Source: Mucilaginibacter psychrotolerans (lineage in GTDB: Bacteria; Bacteroidota; Bacteroidia; Sphingobacteriales; Sphingobacteriaceae). From it: 64,000 nt of DNA. Under the pieces are notes generated by a model. That model saw only the letters and a list, made by a program, of their open reading frames with translations. It had not been told where the DNA came from and did no database searches. Shown here in pieces: positions 1 to 9,600 of this stretch. The stretch is taken from positions 62,001-126,000 of the forward strand of contig NZ_SOZE01000009.1 in the NCBI RefSeq assembly GCF_004519315.1. The letters are read 5' to 3'. A program made the position numbers and the translations under genes. How positions within the stretch are numbered: position 1 is the first letter of the stretch; each line of letters starts with the position of its first letter.

Positions 1-1619
1 CGCTGCCCGAACAGCTGATCGAGTGTCTTCCCGTTAGGTTTCAGAAATTCGATCTTTTCCTGCAGGGTGGTACCGTCGCCTTCCAAAACATAGGCCATCA
101 CACGCGGCGTGCCATAAGTGAGCTGCTGGAAGTCTGTCACTGTTTCCGGTGGTATACCGGAGAAATGTTTAGCCAGAAAGACGATGGTTTCCTGGATAGT
201 GAACGGCCGGATCTGAAAGGTAGGCGCCGATGCCGGTAAATTAAGGGTCGGCAGGCGTTCGGTGCGGGCAGAAAAGATCACCCGGCAGCCGTCGGGTAAA
301 CCCATTCGTGCCAGTTCGGTGACGAAACACTCCGTATGGAATTGCGCAGCCGCGGAAACGCTGTTGTCCGCTGCATCGATTAGGAGTACCAAAAGCGCAG
401 CGGGGCTGACGGCTTGCAATAAGGCTACGGCCTCGGTCAGTCGCTTTTTCAATTCCTTCAGCAAATGCCCGGTATTCGTGTTGCGCACCAATAGAAAGGG
501 GGTTCCGCATTTCAAGCCAAGATCATTACAAAGTTGCAATATGGCATATTCCGGCGTATGGCGACGGTCGTCCGCGTCATTATAGGCACCACCACCGTAA
601 CAGTCGAACAAGATACTTTTTGAACCCGGCGGCAGCAGCGCATCGATGGATAGCATTATCGTCGATTTGCCGATCCCCGCATGGCCGTGAAGCCCCATCA
701 CTTTTGTTGCCGGTGCAATGATCAATTTTTGCAGGTCATTCAACTGTTCCCGTTCGACCAGTTTTTCGGGGATCTCGATATTGTTCCTGACCGGCAACAG
801 GTCGCTGAGTTCGCTGAAATTGAATTTATAGAGGACGTCTGTTACATATAGGGTATGCTTACCTTTATTAGCGGGCAGCATCCGGTCACCGACCATGTCT
901 TTCAATTTTGCGAACTGGGTCGCGCCGTCAAGGTCACCCAACTGGGCGATCGCTTCATAAGAGCGTTCTGTATGGTAGAGCGATGATCCCGAGCCGCAGT
1001 CCGAAAAATCCAGTGCCGCCAAAAAGGCCAGGATCTGGTCGGCTGGGAGTTTTGACGCTTTGTGAATGCGATCTGCAATATTTTTATCGGGAATGCTCAG
1101 TTTGTTTTTATAGGTAGCGAAGGAACGTGGCGGTTTCCCGGCTTTGAGGGTATTTACCAGGTGTTCCAGATCGGTGGACACCGGGCGGTTGCTAACCAGT
1201 TTGACGCGGACCTTTTTGACCTGGGCAGGATGATTTTTGAGGAGCTCGGAAAATAATTTACCCAGTCGATCCATCACCGATGCTGCCGTTCCACGCTTTT
1301 TACCCTTGCATAGCTCTGCTGCTGTCCAGGCCCTGTCCGCGTGGCGGGTACTATATTTCAACTGGCTGATGATAACTGTCTTTGCCGCCGCCAGGTTCTG
1401 ACCGCCGTAATATTCGGTCAGGTCAACACCTAAAAGGCTTTGCGGGTCAAATGTTTTCTCATCGTCTTTGCTTACGCCTTCCAGGCTTAAGGCCTTCAAA
1501 CCATCTGCCGAGAAGTTCAGCAGCTCCAAAGCTTTACGTACGGCAAACACCAAGTGATAGTTATCGCCTGCGTTCGATTCTGCTGCATCGGTGAGTTTGG
1601 TTTGCGGTGTAGAGGACAT
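1..1619 (-). CDS. STAND-type NTPase with N-terminal nuclease-like domain (3' end cut by window)
   Basis: The reading frame is open for 539 codons from ATG at 1619 to the window edge, so the C-terminal sensor part is missing. Residues about 15-110 resemble the dsDNA-nuclease/Cap4-type fold: an acidic cluster (E47, D52, D53) is followed by a Q86-L-K88 motif, as in PD-(D/E)XK enzymes of the QxK variant. Residues 311-320 form a Walker A loop (HGHAGIGKST, K318) and residues about 409-419 a Walker B strand ending at D415. Nuclease plus STAND ATPase is the architecture of Avs-like and related anti-phage proteins, in which target binding drives oligomerisation and activates the effector. The ATPase call is firm. 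The nuclease call is by motif, and the defence role is inferred from architecture and neighbours. No clear promoter was seen upstream. Confidence 0.75.
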   Translation of the reverse strand, partial: MSSTPQTKLTDAAESNAGDNYHLVFAVRKALELLNFSADGLKALSLEGVSKDDEKTFDPQSLLGVDLTEYYGGQNLAAAKTVIISQLKYSTRHADRAWTAAELCKGKKRGTAASVMDRLGKLFSELLKNHPAQVKKVRVKLVSNRPVSTDLEHLVNTLKAGKPPRSFATYKNKLSIPDKNIADRIHKASKLPADQILAFLAALDFSDCGSGSSLYHTERSYEAIAQLGDLDGATQFAKLKDMVGDRMLPANKGKHTLYVTDVLYKFNFSELSDLLPVRNNIEIPEKLVEREQLNDLQKLIIAPATKVMGLHGHAGIGKSTIMLSIDALLPPGSKSILFDCYGGGAYNDADDRRHTPEYAILQLCNDLGLKCGTPFLLVRNTNTGHLLKELKKRLTEAVALLQAVSPAALLVLLIDAADNSVSAAAQFHTECFVTELARMGLPDGCRVIFSARTERLPTLNLPASAPTFQIRPFTIQETIVFLAKHFSGIPPETVTDFQQLTYGTPRVMAYVLEGDGTTLQEKIEFLKPNGKTLDQLFGQ

Positions 1620-1850
1620 AAAAAAAAGAAAGTTACCAATTATTAGTGTGAGCACCAATTAACGAGAAATTAAAGAACCTCAGCACAAGGTATAGGGCGT
1701 AGCGCCTATTAAAATTGCGTTGAATGGATTGTGATGAAAGTCTTCAAAAAAAGTTCTAACGACCGGTCTTTTCCGTAGAAAAAAACTACTGTAACGAAAT
1801 GAATGGTGGCCTTGTGTATACACGTAAAATACACCGGTTACCCAGGATTC

Positions 1851-2861
1851 TCAGGAGAATTGCCAGATCATACCGGAGCCGTAAACTTTAGTGTCGACAT
1901 TACGTATTTTTTGTTTTTGCGCTGTCCAAAAGTGAGCTTTGCCTATAGACGCTCCGGGGTTTTCAGTAAGTAAACCTTTATAGACTTTTTCAGTAATCAG
2001 GATAGGCGGATAAGTAATCGTTCGTTCTTTTCTTTCGAAGGATATCATTTTGCCACCAGTTGTAAAATGGCCCATTTTTGGGTCCGTGTACATGGCGAAA
2101 CTTTGAGCAAACTCCGATTCTGTCATTTCCACTGTTTCGGTTGTTGTAAGATAGAGCGGCGCCTTTGGATCATAAGTGTCCGGTTTTTGATGACCGAGAA
2201 AGCTATACAATGGTGTGTAAGTAGATTTAATAGCTCTTGGATTAATCGGATTTCTTAAGACGGTATAATAAGTTTCTGTTACAGTTTTATTGGCCAGGTC
2301 CGTCAATCTTGATGCAATATTGGCGGGATATCCTGCCCATACCAGTCCCTTATTTTCCGGCCCTTCGGTTCCATTTCGTTGGATGCCGACCTTAATGATC
2401 TTTAATTCACCGTAATCAATACCTATTCCGCATTTAAAATCCACGCCACTGAACTTTGCATTGAGTACGTATTTGGCAATGTGATTGATGGTCACCGCAC
2501 ATTCTACAGCGTTCGTAAAACATTTCGCCTTCGGAAATACGATCATCACGCGATCGCCGATGATATTACGCGTATGGCCGCCATGTTCTCTGCCGGCTTT
2601 GATGACGGCCTTGGTAAACGCGGTATATATCTTACCCATAGTAATGGACTTGTGCTTTTCCGTCAGTGCGATCGAGTCCCGGATATCGACATAAAGTACA
2701 CAGGTCTCTAAGTTCTTACCACGTTTTTCTTTCGATCTTTCATAGCTAAGGCCTGCATCGTTCGCATTTGGTACTTCGGCAGTATTCGTATAGGTAAACT
2801 GGGTACTAATTACATCGGAGACATCCGTTTCAATTTCTGTGATGATCGATTTTGCTGACAT
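1851..2861 (-). CDS. Class III nucleotidyl cyclase (Pycsar-type), second cyclase of the operon
   Basis: This 336-residue protein has a class III cyclase homology domain at about residues 50-200. Visible active-site elements are the metal-binding D59 (YVDIRDS), D103 (IGDRV), and the transition-state pair N181 and R185 (NIASR). The residue that reads purine identity in ordinary adenylate cyclases (Asp in IGD) is Tyr178 here (AGYP), which fits the Pycsar cyclases that make cyclic pyrimidine nucleotides. The C-terminal ~130 residues form an extra domain that I do not recognise. It starts 2 nt after the stop of the other cyclase, so the two are probably co-transcribed and translationally coupled. 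In Pycsar, phage infection triggers cCMP or cUMP synthesis that activates a membrane effector. The product nucleotide cannot be read from sequence with certainty. Confidence 0.82.
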   Translation of the reverse strand: MSAKSIITEIETDVSDVISTQFTYTNTAEVPNANDAGLSYERSKEKRGKNLETCVLYVDIRDSIALTEKHKSITMGKIYTAFTKAVIKAGREHGGHTRNIIGDRVMIVFPKAKCFTNAVECAVTINHIAKYVLNAKFSGVDFKCGIGIDYGELKIIKVGIQRNGTEGPENKGLVWAGYPANIASRLTDLANKTVTETYYTVLRNPINPRAIKSTYTPLYSFLGHQKPDTYDPKAPLYLTTTETVEMTESEFAQSFAMYTDPKMGHFTTGGKMISFERKERTITYPPILITEKVYKGLLTENPGASIGKAHFWTAQKQKIRNVDTKVYGSGMIWQFS

Positions 2862-2863
2862 AA

Positions 2864-3637
2864 TTAAAGGTTTTGGCGATAGCGGATATAGGACATATTT
2901 GTGAACGCTACGCCTTTAAGGCCGGCGATAGGTTTTGAATACTGGCACCAGGGCGTTTGAGCCCTTTGACTGTCCGATGCCGTTAATGGTAGCGTCCTGG
3001 CTTGAAAATATTCGTTGACGGGAGTGCCTTCATAATAGTTAACGCAATCATCCTCGGAGATGCTTTCCAGCCGGAACAATTCCGTCAGGGGCCTACCGAT
3101 CATCGTAAATTCCTTATATAGCCCGGTCTTATTTTGATAATAAGTGATCGGGCCGGAATGCAGCGCGATCTTGCTGGAGTATTGCGTATCGACGGCAGTA
3201 CGGATGATCTCTTTTGAGCATTTAGCCGCCTGCCTGATACATTTCGGGATGTCAGCATCCAAAAAAGGCCGGCCAAACACGGCGATGATGCCGTCACCGA
3301 TTATTTTTTCAACCTCGCCCCCATGCTTATAAATAATCGGGACGACGATATCATAGTAAGCATCAAAAAAATCACCGATCTCATCACCTAACAGGTCTCC
3401 GAACCTGGTCGAGAAACTGCAAACATCAACGAATATGAGGGCAACGTCCGTCGGCAAGCCGTATTCGAAGCAGCCTAAAAAATGAGGTCCCAAGTTGGCC
3501 AAGGCGTTATCAAGACCTTTTTCAATGGTTGCCGGATCGAATGCTTCATTCAGGTTAACAAGATCAGCCGATCTTGTGATGGCGCTAGCCTTGCCATAAT
3601 TCAAATTGAATTTCCGGATTTGATCAAAATTAGCCAT
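2864..3637 (-). CDS. Class III nucleotidyl cyclase-like protein with altered active site
   Basis: This 257-residue protein has a cyclase domain at about residues 60-200. Both metal Asp residues are present (D71 in FVDVCSFS, D115 in IIGDGI). The downstream motif that normally reads IGDxVNxAAR is IGRPLTELFR here: R182 replaces the base-selecting Asp, T185 replaces the transition-state Asn, and R189 is kept. It could be a Pycsar cyclase of a different clade, or a weak or inactive partner that pairs with the next cyclase to make composite active sites, as in the C1/C2 halves of mammalian adenylate cyclase. It lies 2 nt after the effector gene and 2 nt before the second cyclase gene. Cyclase family is clear; catalytic competence is uncertain. 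Confidence 0.78.
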   Translation of the reverse strand: MANFDQIRKFNLNYGKASAITRSADLVNLNEAFDPATIEKGLDNALANLGPHFLGCFEYGLPTDVALIFVDVCSFSTRFGDLLGDEIGDFFDAYYDIVVPIIYKHGGEVEKIIGDGIIAVFGRPFLDADIPKCIRQAAKCSKEIIRTAVDTQYSSKIALHSGPITYYQNKTGLYKEFTMIGRPLTELFRLESISEDDCVNYYEGTPVNEYFQARTLPLTASDSQRAQTPWCQYSKPIAGLKGVAFTNMSYIRYRQNL

Positions 3638-3639
3638 GC

Positions 3640-4152
3640 TTATAAGTTGTGCAGCAGGTATAAAAATACGGATACGATCAGGATGATCAGACTACCTATA
3701 AAAAATCTTAGTGCCCAGCCAACACTGCGGTATTTTTTCCAGGCGATTTTGGAAATCACATGAATTTGCTCCGTGATCTCATCAGTAAATTTTTCTTCAT
3801 CATCAATGACGGAGTGCGCACGTCTTTTGTAGGTAGCTTCGGATACATCCTTTTTGATATGCCCAAAGTAAATAATGGACTTTGAATTCTTGTTTTTTAG
3901 CGCAGGATTCACACATAAAAAGGCGAAGACGATAGAGGTCAGGCTCAATGCACCATAAAAGAACACAAGGAACAATAACCATCCGGAACCCGATAAGGAA
4001 GTGAATACGGATGAGGCATTCGCGTAGGCCATTGTAAAAATAACGCCGTAGACCGTCAACACGAGCGTAGCTTTAGTTTCTGAAAAACGCAGCCATTCAA
4101 TGTTAAGCTGGAGTATCTGCCAATAGCGATCTGAATGTTTAGGTTCGTACAT
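3640..4152 (-). CDS. Pycsar membrane effector (PycTM-like)
   Basis: This 170-residue protein has hydrophobic segments at about residues 28-48, 55-80 and 148-167, separated by a charged cytoplasmic-looking region (about 85-140) rich in Lys, Glu and Asp. This organisation, and its position directly before two nucleotidyl cyclases with 2-nt gaps, match the Pycsar effector PycTM (DUF5706 group). In that family a cyclic pyrimidine nucleotide causes membrane disruption and abortive infection. It is the first gene of the operon, so effector is transcribed before cyclases. Family assignment rests on size, topology and synteny, and no ligand-binding residues could be identified by eye. Start at ATG 4152. 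Confidence 0.75.
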   Translation of the reverse strand: MYEPKHSDRYWQILQLNIEWLRFSETKATLVLTVYGVIFTMAYANASSVFTSLSGSGWLLFLVFFYGALSLTSIVFAFLCVNPALKNKNSKSIIYFGHIKKDVSEATYKRRAHSVIDDEEKFTDEITEQIHVISKIAWKKYRSVGWALRFFIGSLIILIVSVFLYLLHNL

Positions 4153-4281
4153 TTGTTTGATTTTAGAAAGCAGGAAAGGTACGAAATATTCGCCTGAAAT
4201 TCGTTTCTTTCAAACCGGCTGAAGATTTGGATTTCAATACTTTAGACACATCATAAAACTTCATTCTATAAAAATTGATTC

Positions 4282-5546
4282 ATGGAAAAGGCTTTAAAAA
4301 GAAAGCGAATAACCTTATACCGTCGTTTTGATAACGTTGCATCACCGCCCCACTTGTTTAATTTGCAGGTGCGGCTGGCAAAGCGTATCATCGAGGCCGA
4401 GTTGCAGATTCGCTTGGGCGGGAATAAGGACACCTGGGGTTATCATCTGGATCGCTTATATGCACTTGGTGATGCCATGGTTTGGGCTTTGTTGTCTCAA
4501 TTTACCATTCGCCAGCTCGGGCGGTATGAGTCGGTCAGGACCTCCCTTATCGGACAGGAGGGTGATTACCTCCAGACGATGGCTCGCTACCGTTCAAGGG
4601 CACAAACAAGCATTTATTTATTTGCGGACCTGACCCGCTGCATTACTATCGGAGACATCATCGAAGTGGTTGGAGATGATGAGATCCGGATCATCGAGAT
4701 CAAGACCTCGATTCCGGAGCGTCCAACTGCCGAACAAATGTTATCCGGGAGGAATGGGCGGCAGTTCTCTAAACTTTTTGGCTCACCAAATTCTTAGCCA
4801 CCGGTTTTGAAACGCTCTATCAGGGAACCAGGCCAACAAAAACAATCGAGATCTCGGCAATGCCCGCCTACCACTATGACCTTCTTGAACCGCTGATCCG
4901 GGATTGTCTTGCTAACGGTGCGGGGTTCCGTTTGGCGGAGCTCGGATTATTTTATATTGCACAAGCCGTCGATGACGACCTCCCAAACTGGTTAAAGGAA
5001 AAGATCGTTCCGCTGAATTTTGAGATGCCGATACTTGCCGGAACAGGCCGGCTTGTTGAGCAGGATCGCGAAACCACGTTCCACCGTCCATTTCTGAATG
5101 TTCCTTTACCATTGGAATTGAGGATACCGGTTCAGGAAAGCGATATTCAAATCCTGGGTTTTCTGGATGTGGGATACGTTAGAAAAGTCCTGGAAGCGCG
5201 CGGGCTGGAATTGAAATATAAAAAAGAACAATTTGCGATCAGACAGGGCGGTAAAGATTACACATTCAATATCAGGTTCATCAACGATATCCTCATTAAT
5301 TTTTATACCGTGGCCAGTTTTGCCGATCATATAGCAGAACTCTTCAATTCGGCTATCGTTCGTCAGACTAAGCTGTCCCCCGAAGAACAGCGGCAAACAG
5401 ATAGCCGGCCGAAAGACCGTGCCGCTTTTCAGCAATTTCTGGAGGCACATTACGTGAACGTACAATTTTCAGGAAGGAATATAATCTCGGTGCATAACAT
5501 GAAAGGAGACAAATTGGACCTGAATAACCTGAAGAAAGAAGGTTAA
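4282..5546 (+). pseudogene. Frameshifted PD-(D/E)XK nuclease-like gene
   Basis: Two adjacent open frames appear to be one gene of about 420 codons. The first runs 4282-4797 (171 codons). The second is open from about 4773 to 5546 in the -1 frame, with its own ATG at 4860. The peptides join smoothly at the five-T run 4775-4779: the first frame ends its conserved-looking part in GRQFSKLF and the other continues WLTKFLATGFETLYQG. Loss of one T would explain this; a sequencing error or ribosomal slippage is possible, although no classical slippery heptamer is in register. The first part contains a D125 ... E139-I-K141 pattern on a predicted strand, typical of PD-(D/E)XK nuclease cores, followed by a helix with RQ as in many defence nucleases. 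It is divergent from the Pycsar operon. Specific function unknown. Confidence 0.55.
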
Positions 5547-5644
5547 AATCAACACAAACTAATGTGATCAATAAGCTCATCAGAACAAGCTTAATTGAAC
5601 CATTCCGACCCGCGTGTTTTCAATATCCCGAAGTGTGGCTAGGA

Positions 5645-6109
5645 TCACCGGTTGTTTGTCGTTGGTGGTGTCGGTGCTGCCGATTTTTTGGTCATAATGG
5701 TTTTAAGCTCATTTAGTGCAACGGTCAATGCCTCCTGACGTGTGCTGAATTGTTTGCCATACACAGACAAGCCATAGCAGCCGCCGGCAACACCAAAACT
5801 GTAATTCATGCCGTAGGTCCAAGTATGGTTGGCACCGCGTCCGAGATAGATCAGGCTATGGTTGCCATAACGGCTTTTGTCGCCAAATGACAACTCTTCT
5901 GTTTCCAAAAAAGCGGGACGGCTAAACCAGCCATATTTGTCAAAACTGATCTCCGCGAAACCGAATTCCAGCCCTTTGCGGTAGGCATGCACATTCATAG
6001 TGATGGTTCTGAAAGTATCACCAAAACTGCGGAACCAGTCGAGTTGAGGTCGATCCTTTGCTTCGACCGCAGTGATCATTTCCCGAAAGATGCCGCTTTC
6101 ATAGGCCAT
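5645..6109 (-). CDS. Hypothetical protein, mobile-element type
   Basis: This is a 154-residue soluble protein without signal peptide or membrane segment. It is rich in aromatic residues and glycine in the middle (FLETEELSFGDKSRYGNH, then WTYGMNYSFGVAGG) and ends in a short Ala/Pro/Thr tail. I do not know a function. Proteins of this look are seen as hypotheticals in Bacteroidota integrative elements, which would fit the PRTRC cluster 20 kb away, but that is recollection rather than a test. It is convergent with the frameshifted nuclease-like gene and separated from the next gene by a GC-rich non-coding stretch. Confidence 0.6.
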   Translation of the reverse strand: MAYESGIFREMITAVEAKDRPQLDWFRSFGDTFRTITMNVHAYRKGLEFGFAEISFDKYGWFSRPAFLETEELSFGDKSRYGNHSLIYLGRGANHTWTYGMNYSFGVAGGCYGLSVYGKQFSTRQEALTVALNELKTIMTKKSAAPTPPTTNNR

Positions 6110-6602
6110 CAGGTGATTATCCCCGATATAGACGGTGATTTGTTTTTTTGATTGAGGAAGGGTTTAAAAAGCGCGGTGCGCCGTTGTCAAGGGCCCAGGC
6201 GCGGGGTTTCATGTACCCTTGACGGCGGCGCAGGGGGCTTTACCTTTGCGGTTAAAAAACTGAAATGGTTGGAAAGCCTGTTTTAATCTAATCATGGACT
6301 AACCGTTGAAGGGTAAAGGCAAAGGCCAGGCCGGAACCTGGGCGCGTAAGATCGGCTGGTATAGCGCAGCGCTACCGTCCGATCGGGGTTGCGCGACGGC
6401 AAAGCGTGCGGCTGGCTTTTGCTGCGTGGCCTGCGGTTTGGTGCGCACCAGCTAACCTGACCGGCAGGCAGGGCCGCATTAGATTCGATGGCAGCGGCAT
6501 CCTTTTTCAGGAAAAAAAGATACAGCGGACAGCGCGGGCCGCAGGCAATGCCTCATTGCAGTTAAAAGAAATGAGCCGGTTACTTTGCGACATGCTACCA
6601 CT
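6110..6602. other. GC-rich intergenic stretch with one long hairpin
   Basis: No convincing gene is present. The stretch is more GC-rich than its surroundings and holds a 16-bp imperfect inverted repeat (listed separately). An open frame at 6406-6624 encodes a low-complexity Arg/Ala-rich peptide that looks non-coding. The base composition and hairpin suggest remains of a mobile element or a regulatory/transfer site. Confidence 0.5.
6178..6231. repeat. Imperfect inverted repeat (16-bp arms)
   Basis: Bases 6178-6193 pair with 6216-6231; the eight inner bases (GTCAAGGG / CCCTTGAC) are exact, and two G-T pairs occur in the outer part. The loop is 22 nt. No T-tract follows, so it is a poor terminator. 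A protein-binding or recombination site is possible. Confidence 0.6.
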
Positions 6603-6633
6603 TTTGAAAGCCGGTATTTGTTAGTTACATTTG
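6603..6633 (+). promoter_or_regulatory. Bacteroidota promoter of the NACHT nuclease gene
   Basis: A -33 element TTTG (6603-6606) and a -7 element TACATTTG (6626-6633) are separated by exactly 19 bp, a full match to the Bacteroidota primary-sigma consensus TTTG/TAnnTTTG. Transcription would start near 6640, about 13 nt before the ATG at 6653. Confidence 0.75.
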
Positions 6634-6652
6634 ACCAAAGGCCTTTTCGCAG

Positions 6653-9600
6653 ATGTCCATGAAAGCTATAGTTATCGATCCTTTATTGTCAATACTTCCC
6701 TTTAAGGCGGTGCTGGACTGGACGTCCTTTCAAACTTTCTGCACGGATATTCTATTTAATCGGTACGGTATTACAGATGCGCGTGACTACCTCGGCCAGG
6801 GGAGTTTACAGGACGGTATAGATTGTTACGCGACGGGCGGGCCTGATGGTCGCCTCATCAGCGCTCAGTGCAAACTGGAAAACTATCTCAGCCCAAAGGA
6901 TCTCGATGACCTTGTCGATCTTTTTATGGCAGGTGATTTTGCCGGGAAAAGCCATGAGTTCATTCTCTGTACTAATTTCGATCTCGGCAGGCACCGCGAT
7001 CATGAACAACAATTACAGGCTATTCGTGATAAGCTGGCGCAGATCGGCGTGGCCTTTATCGTTTGGGACGAGAAGGGCTTATCAACCGAATTGCGGAACC
7101 ATCCTGCGCCGCACCTGGTCAGCCGTTATTTCGGGCTGGATATTGCGGCCGCTTTTTACGGCGAGGTATACCAGGCCTGGTTTCGCTCGGTACGGCGCCT
7201 CGACAAACCCGGTTACCCCCTCGACCCCAATTATATCCCGCGTAAACTGGTGACCTACCAGGATCACCGGCAATCGGCCGACCACCCGGCGCACCTGTTT
7301 TTGAATAAGCGCCACCTGGAATTGACCACGCTCATCGCCCGGAACAGCCGCGCCGGCAAAAGGCATTTTCTGGTCATGAGTACGGCCGGTTATGGGAAAA
7401 CTATTGAACTGGAACATGCGGCGGCCTGGTTCGCACAGGGGAATCAGTACCTGTTCCCGGTCAAAAGTTACCTTTCCGATTATGAGGGCCAGCCGGTCGC
7501 TGAATTGCTGAACCTGCACCAACCCAACTGGCGCGATCTCCAAGACGACGCGCTGCTGCTGATCCTGGATGGACTGGACGAGATCCGGGAGGAACATTGG
7601 CAGACCTTTATCAATCATTTGAACCAGTTCACGCAGGCGCGCCCGAAGACCAGTATCGTTGTTTCAACGCGCTTTAATTTCTATGACCTGGTCATGCAGC
7701 CGCTGCGCGGTTTTGAGATCCTGATCCTGCAACCTTTCAACCAGGCCGATATTGATGAATATCTGAAACGCAACATCCCCCAGCAGGCTAATGTCTTCCG
7801 GGCGAAGATCAAGGCCTCGCGCTTCCAGGAATTCGTTGAAAGCCCTTATTACCTCGCCCGGCTGGTCCGGTTCTTTCATGGCAGTCCCGAGGACTTTCCG
7901 GCGACTCGTGCGCAGCTGTTCGAGCATATATTGTTCGAGCGTTTCGATGCCGATAATCGTAAAAAAGGCGACCGTGTCCGGCGCGCTGTTTATTTTAAGC
8001 TGGCGCAGCAGATCGCCTATGCCATGACGCGGCTCGGCAGGTCTTCGCTGAGCGGTGTGGAGATGTCCGAACTGATCAATGACCCTGCCCAACTCAAACT
8101 GATCCAGCATTTCTTTCTGCTGAACAAGCATGCATCGGCACAGGACGCCTGGTCATTTGAACATAAGAACCTGCAGGAATACCTCTGCGCTAAAATACTG
8201 GAGTCGCTACCTATGGCGGACCTTCGCGAGCTGGTCACCTATCCGTATGACCGGACGAAAGTGCAGCCCCGGTTCGTCAACATGCTGTCTTTTCTCTTTC
8301 TGATCGCTGATACAAAAGGGCCATTGTTCCAGGGCCTGCTGCAATGGTTAACCAGCGAACAGGAGGAGTTGCTGGTACGCTTTGAAAAGGACCGGATCTT
8401 ACCCGCTGCCCGGCTGGAAGTGTTCAAGAAGATCCTGGCCCGTTACCGGCAGCAAAATAAGGCCTTACACGCATCGTCCAGTTTTTCACTGGAAGAGCTG
8501 ATGGATTTCATATCATTGGATAGCGCCATGATCGCTTACCTTCAAAGCGAGATGCTGACAGATGCCGGTGGCTGGTATGCGTATAACGGCGCTGATGTAT
8601 TGGGATGCTGCGGAAAACCTTACCTCTACGCCGGGCAGCTAAAAACGCTGTTTTATGAACTTCTTGTTGGAGATTTTGATGACCACGTCAAAATCAATGC
8701 CCTTCATGCCCTTGGCAGGCTAGAGATAACAGACCAATTGTTCTTTGAGCGCATCTTCGCCCTGCCGCTCAACCTGGACCTGCCGGATATCCGCCAACCC
8801 CTGATCCAACTCTTGAATGGTAAGCCTTTCCTCGAACACTATCTGGAGTTCCTGATCGGCACGCTCGCTTTTTTCGAGCACCAGGAAAACCATATGAACC
8901 TGCTGGGCTCCGCACAATTCCTTAAACAGGTGCTGCTGCTGCAGGTAAAGCGGCCGGCATCGCTTCGCCGGCTGCTGGTCTACGCCCTGACCGATCCGGA
9001 CGCCCTTTCGCTGGAAGACCGCAGCGACGTCCGTATAGATGCCACGGAGTTTAAGGAACTCTTGGAAAAGGCATCAGCAGCATTTCCGGATGACGCGGAA
9101 CTCGTCGAATTGGTTTACCAATTCTATGACCGTGCGCGCGCGATCACTATTTACGCCGAATGGCTGAGCCCGGTACTGGAATTTTTCCGGCAGAATGGCG
9201 GCCTTTCGACGCAATTTTACCGTGCCTACCGCGAAGATCCCGCAAAGCGCGAGGTCATGCCCCTGGCGGAGGAAGCGACCTGTGATTTCCTGATTGCAGA
9301 GTATAAACAACGGCGGATCAGCCAGGCGCAGATGGTTATTTACCGGAATGTTTTGAGCCACGTTAACCCGCCCTTATTTGAATATTTTTATCAGGCTTTG
9401 CTTGGCGAATTTCAACAGGAATTCCATATCCCCGATAAGGATTTCAATTACCAGGCGCACTGGGACAGCTATACGCAAAAGAACCAGGCCATGCTGCTGG
9501 ATAAAGCCCTTTATCTACAGGAGATCGCTGCTATTTTTACGACACTGGGCTTAACCATGATCACGAAGCACGACCTCCATGACTACAGTGATTATAAACT

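Noticed and set aside
1851..4152. CBASS system
   Set aside because: The cyclases are class III (adenylate/guanylate cyclase fold), not CD-NTases, and no CBASS effector or Cap2/Cap3 genes are present.
4770..4785. Programmed -1 frameshift site in the nuclease-like gene
   Set aside because: The reading frame does not present a slippery heptamer of the X-XXY-YYZ type, so an indel or sequencing error is more likely.
6406..6624. 72-codon plus-strand open frame in the GC-rich gap
   Set aside because: Composition is biased to Arg and Ala as expected from GC-rich non-coding DNA; no motif and no promoter precede it.
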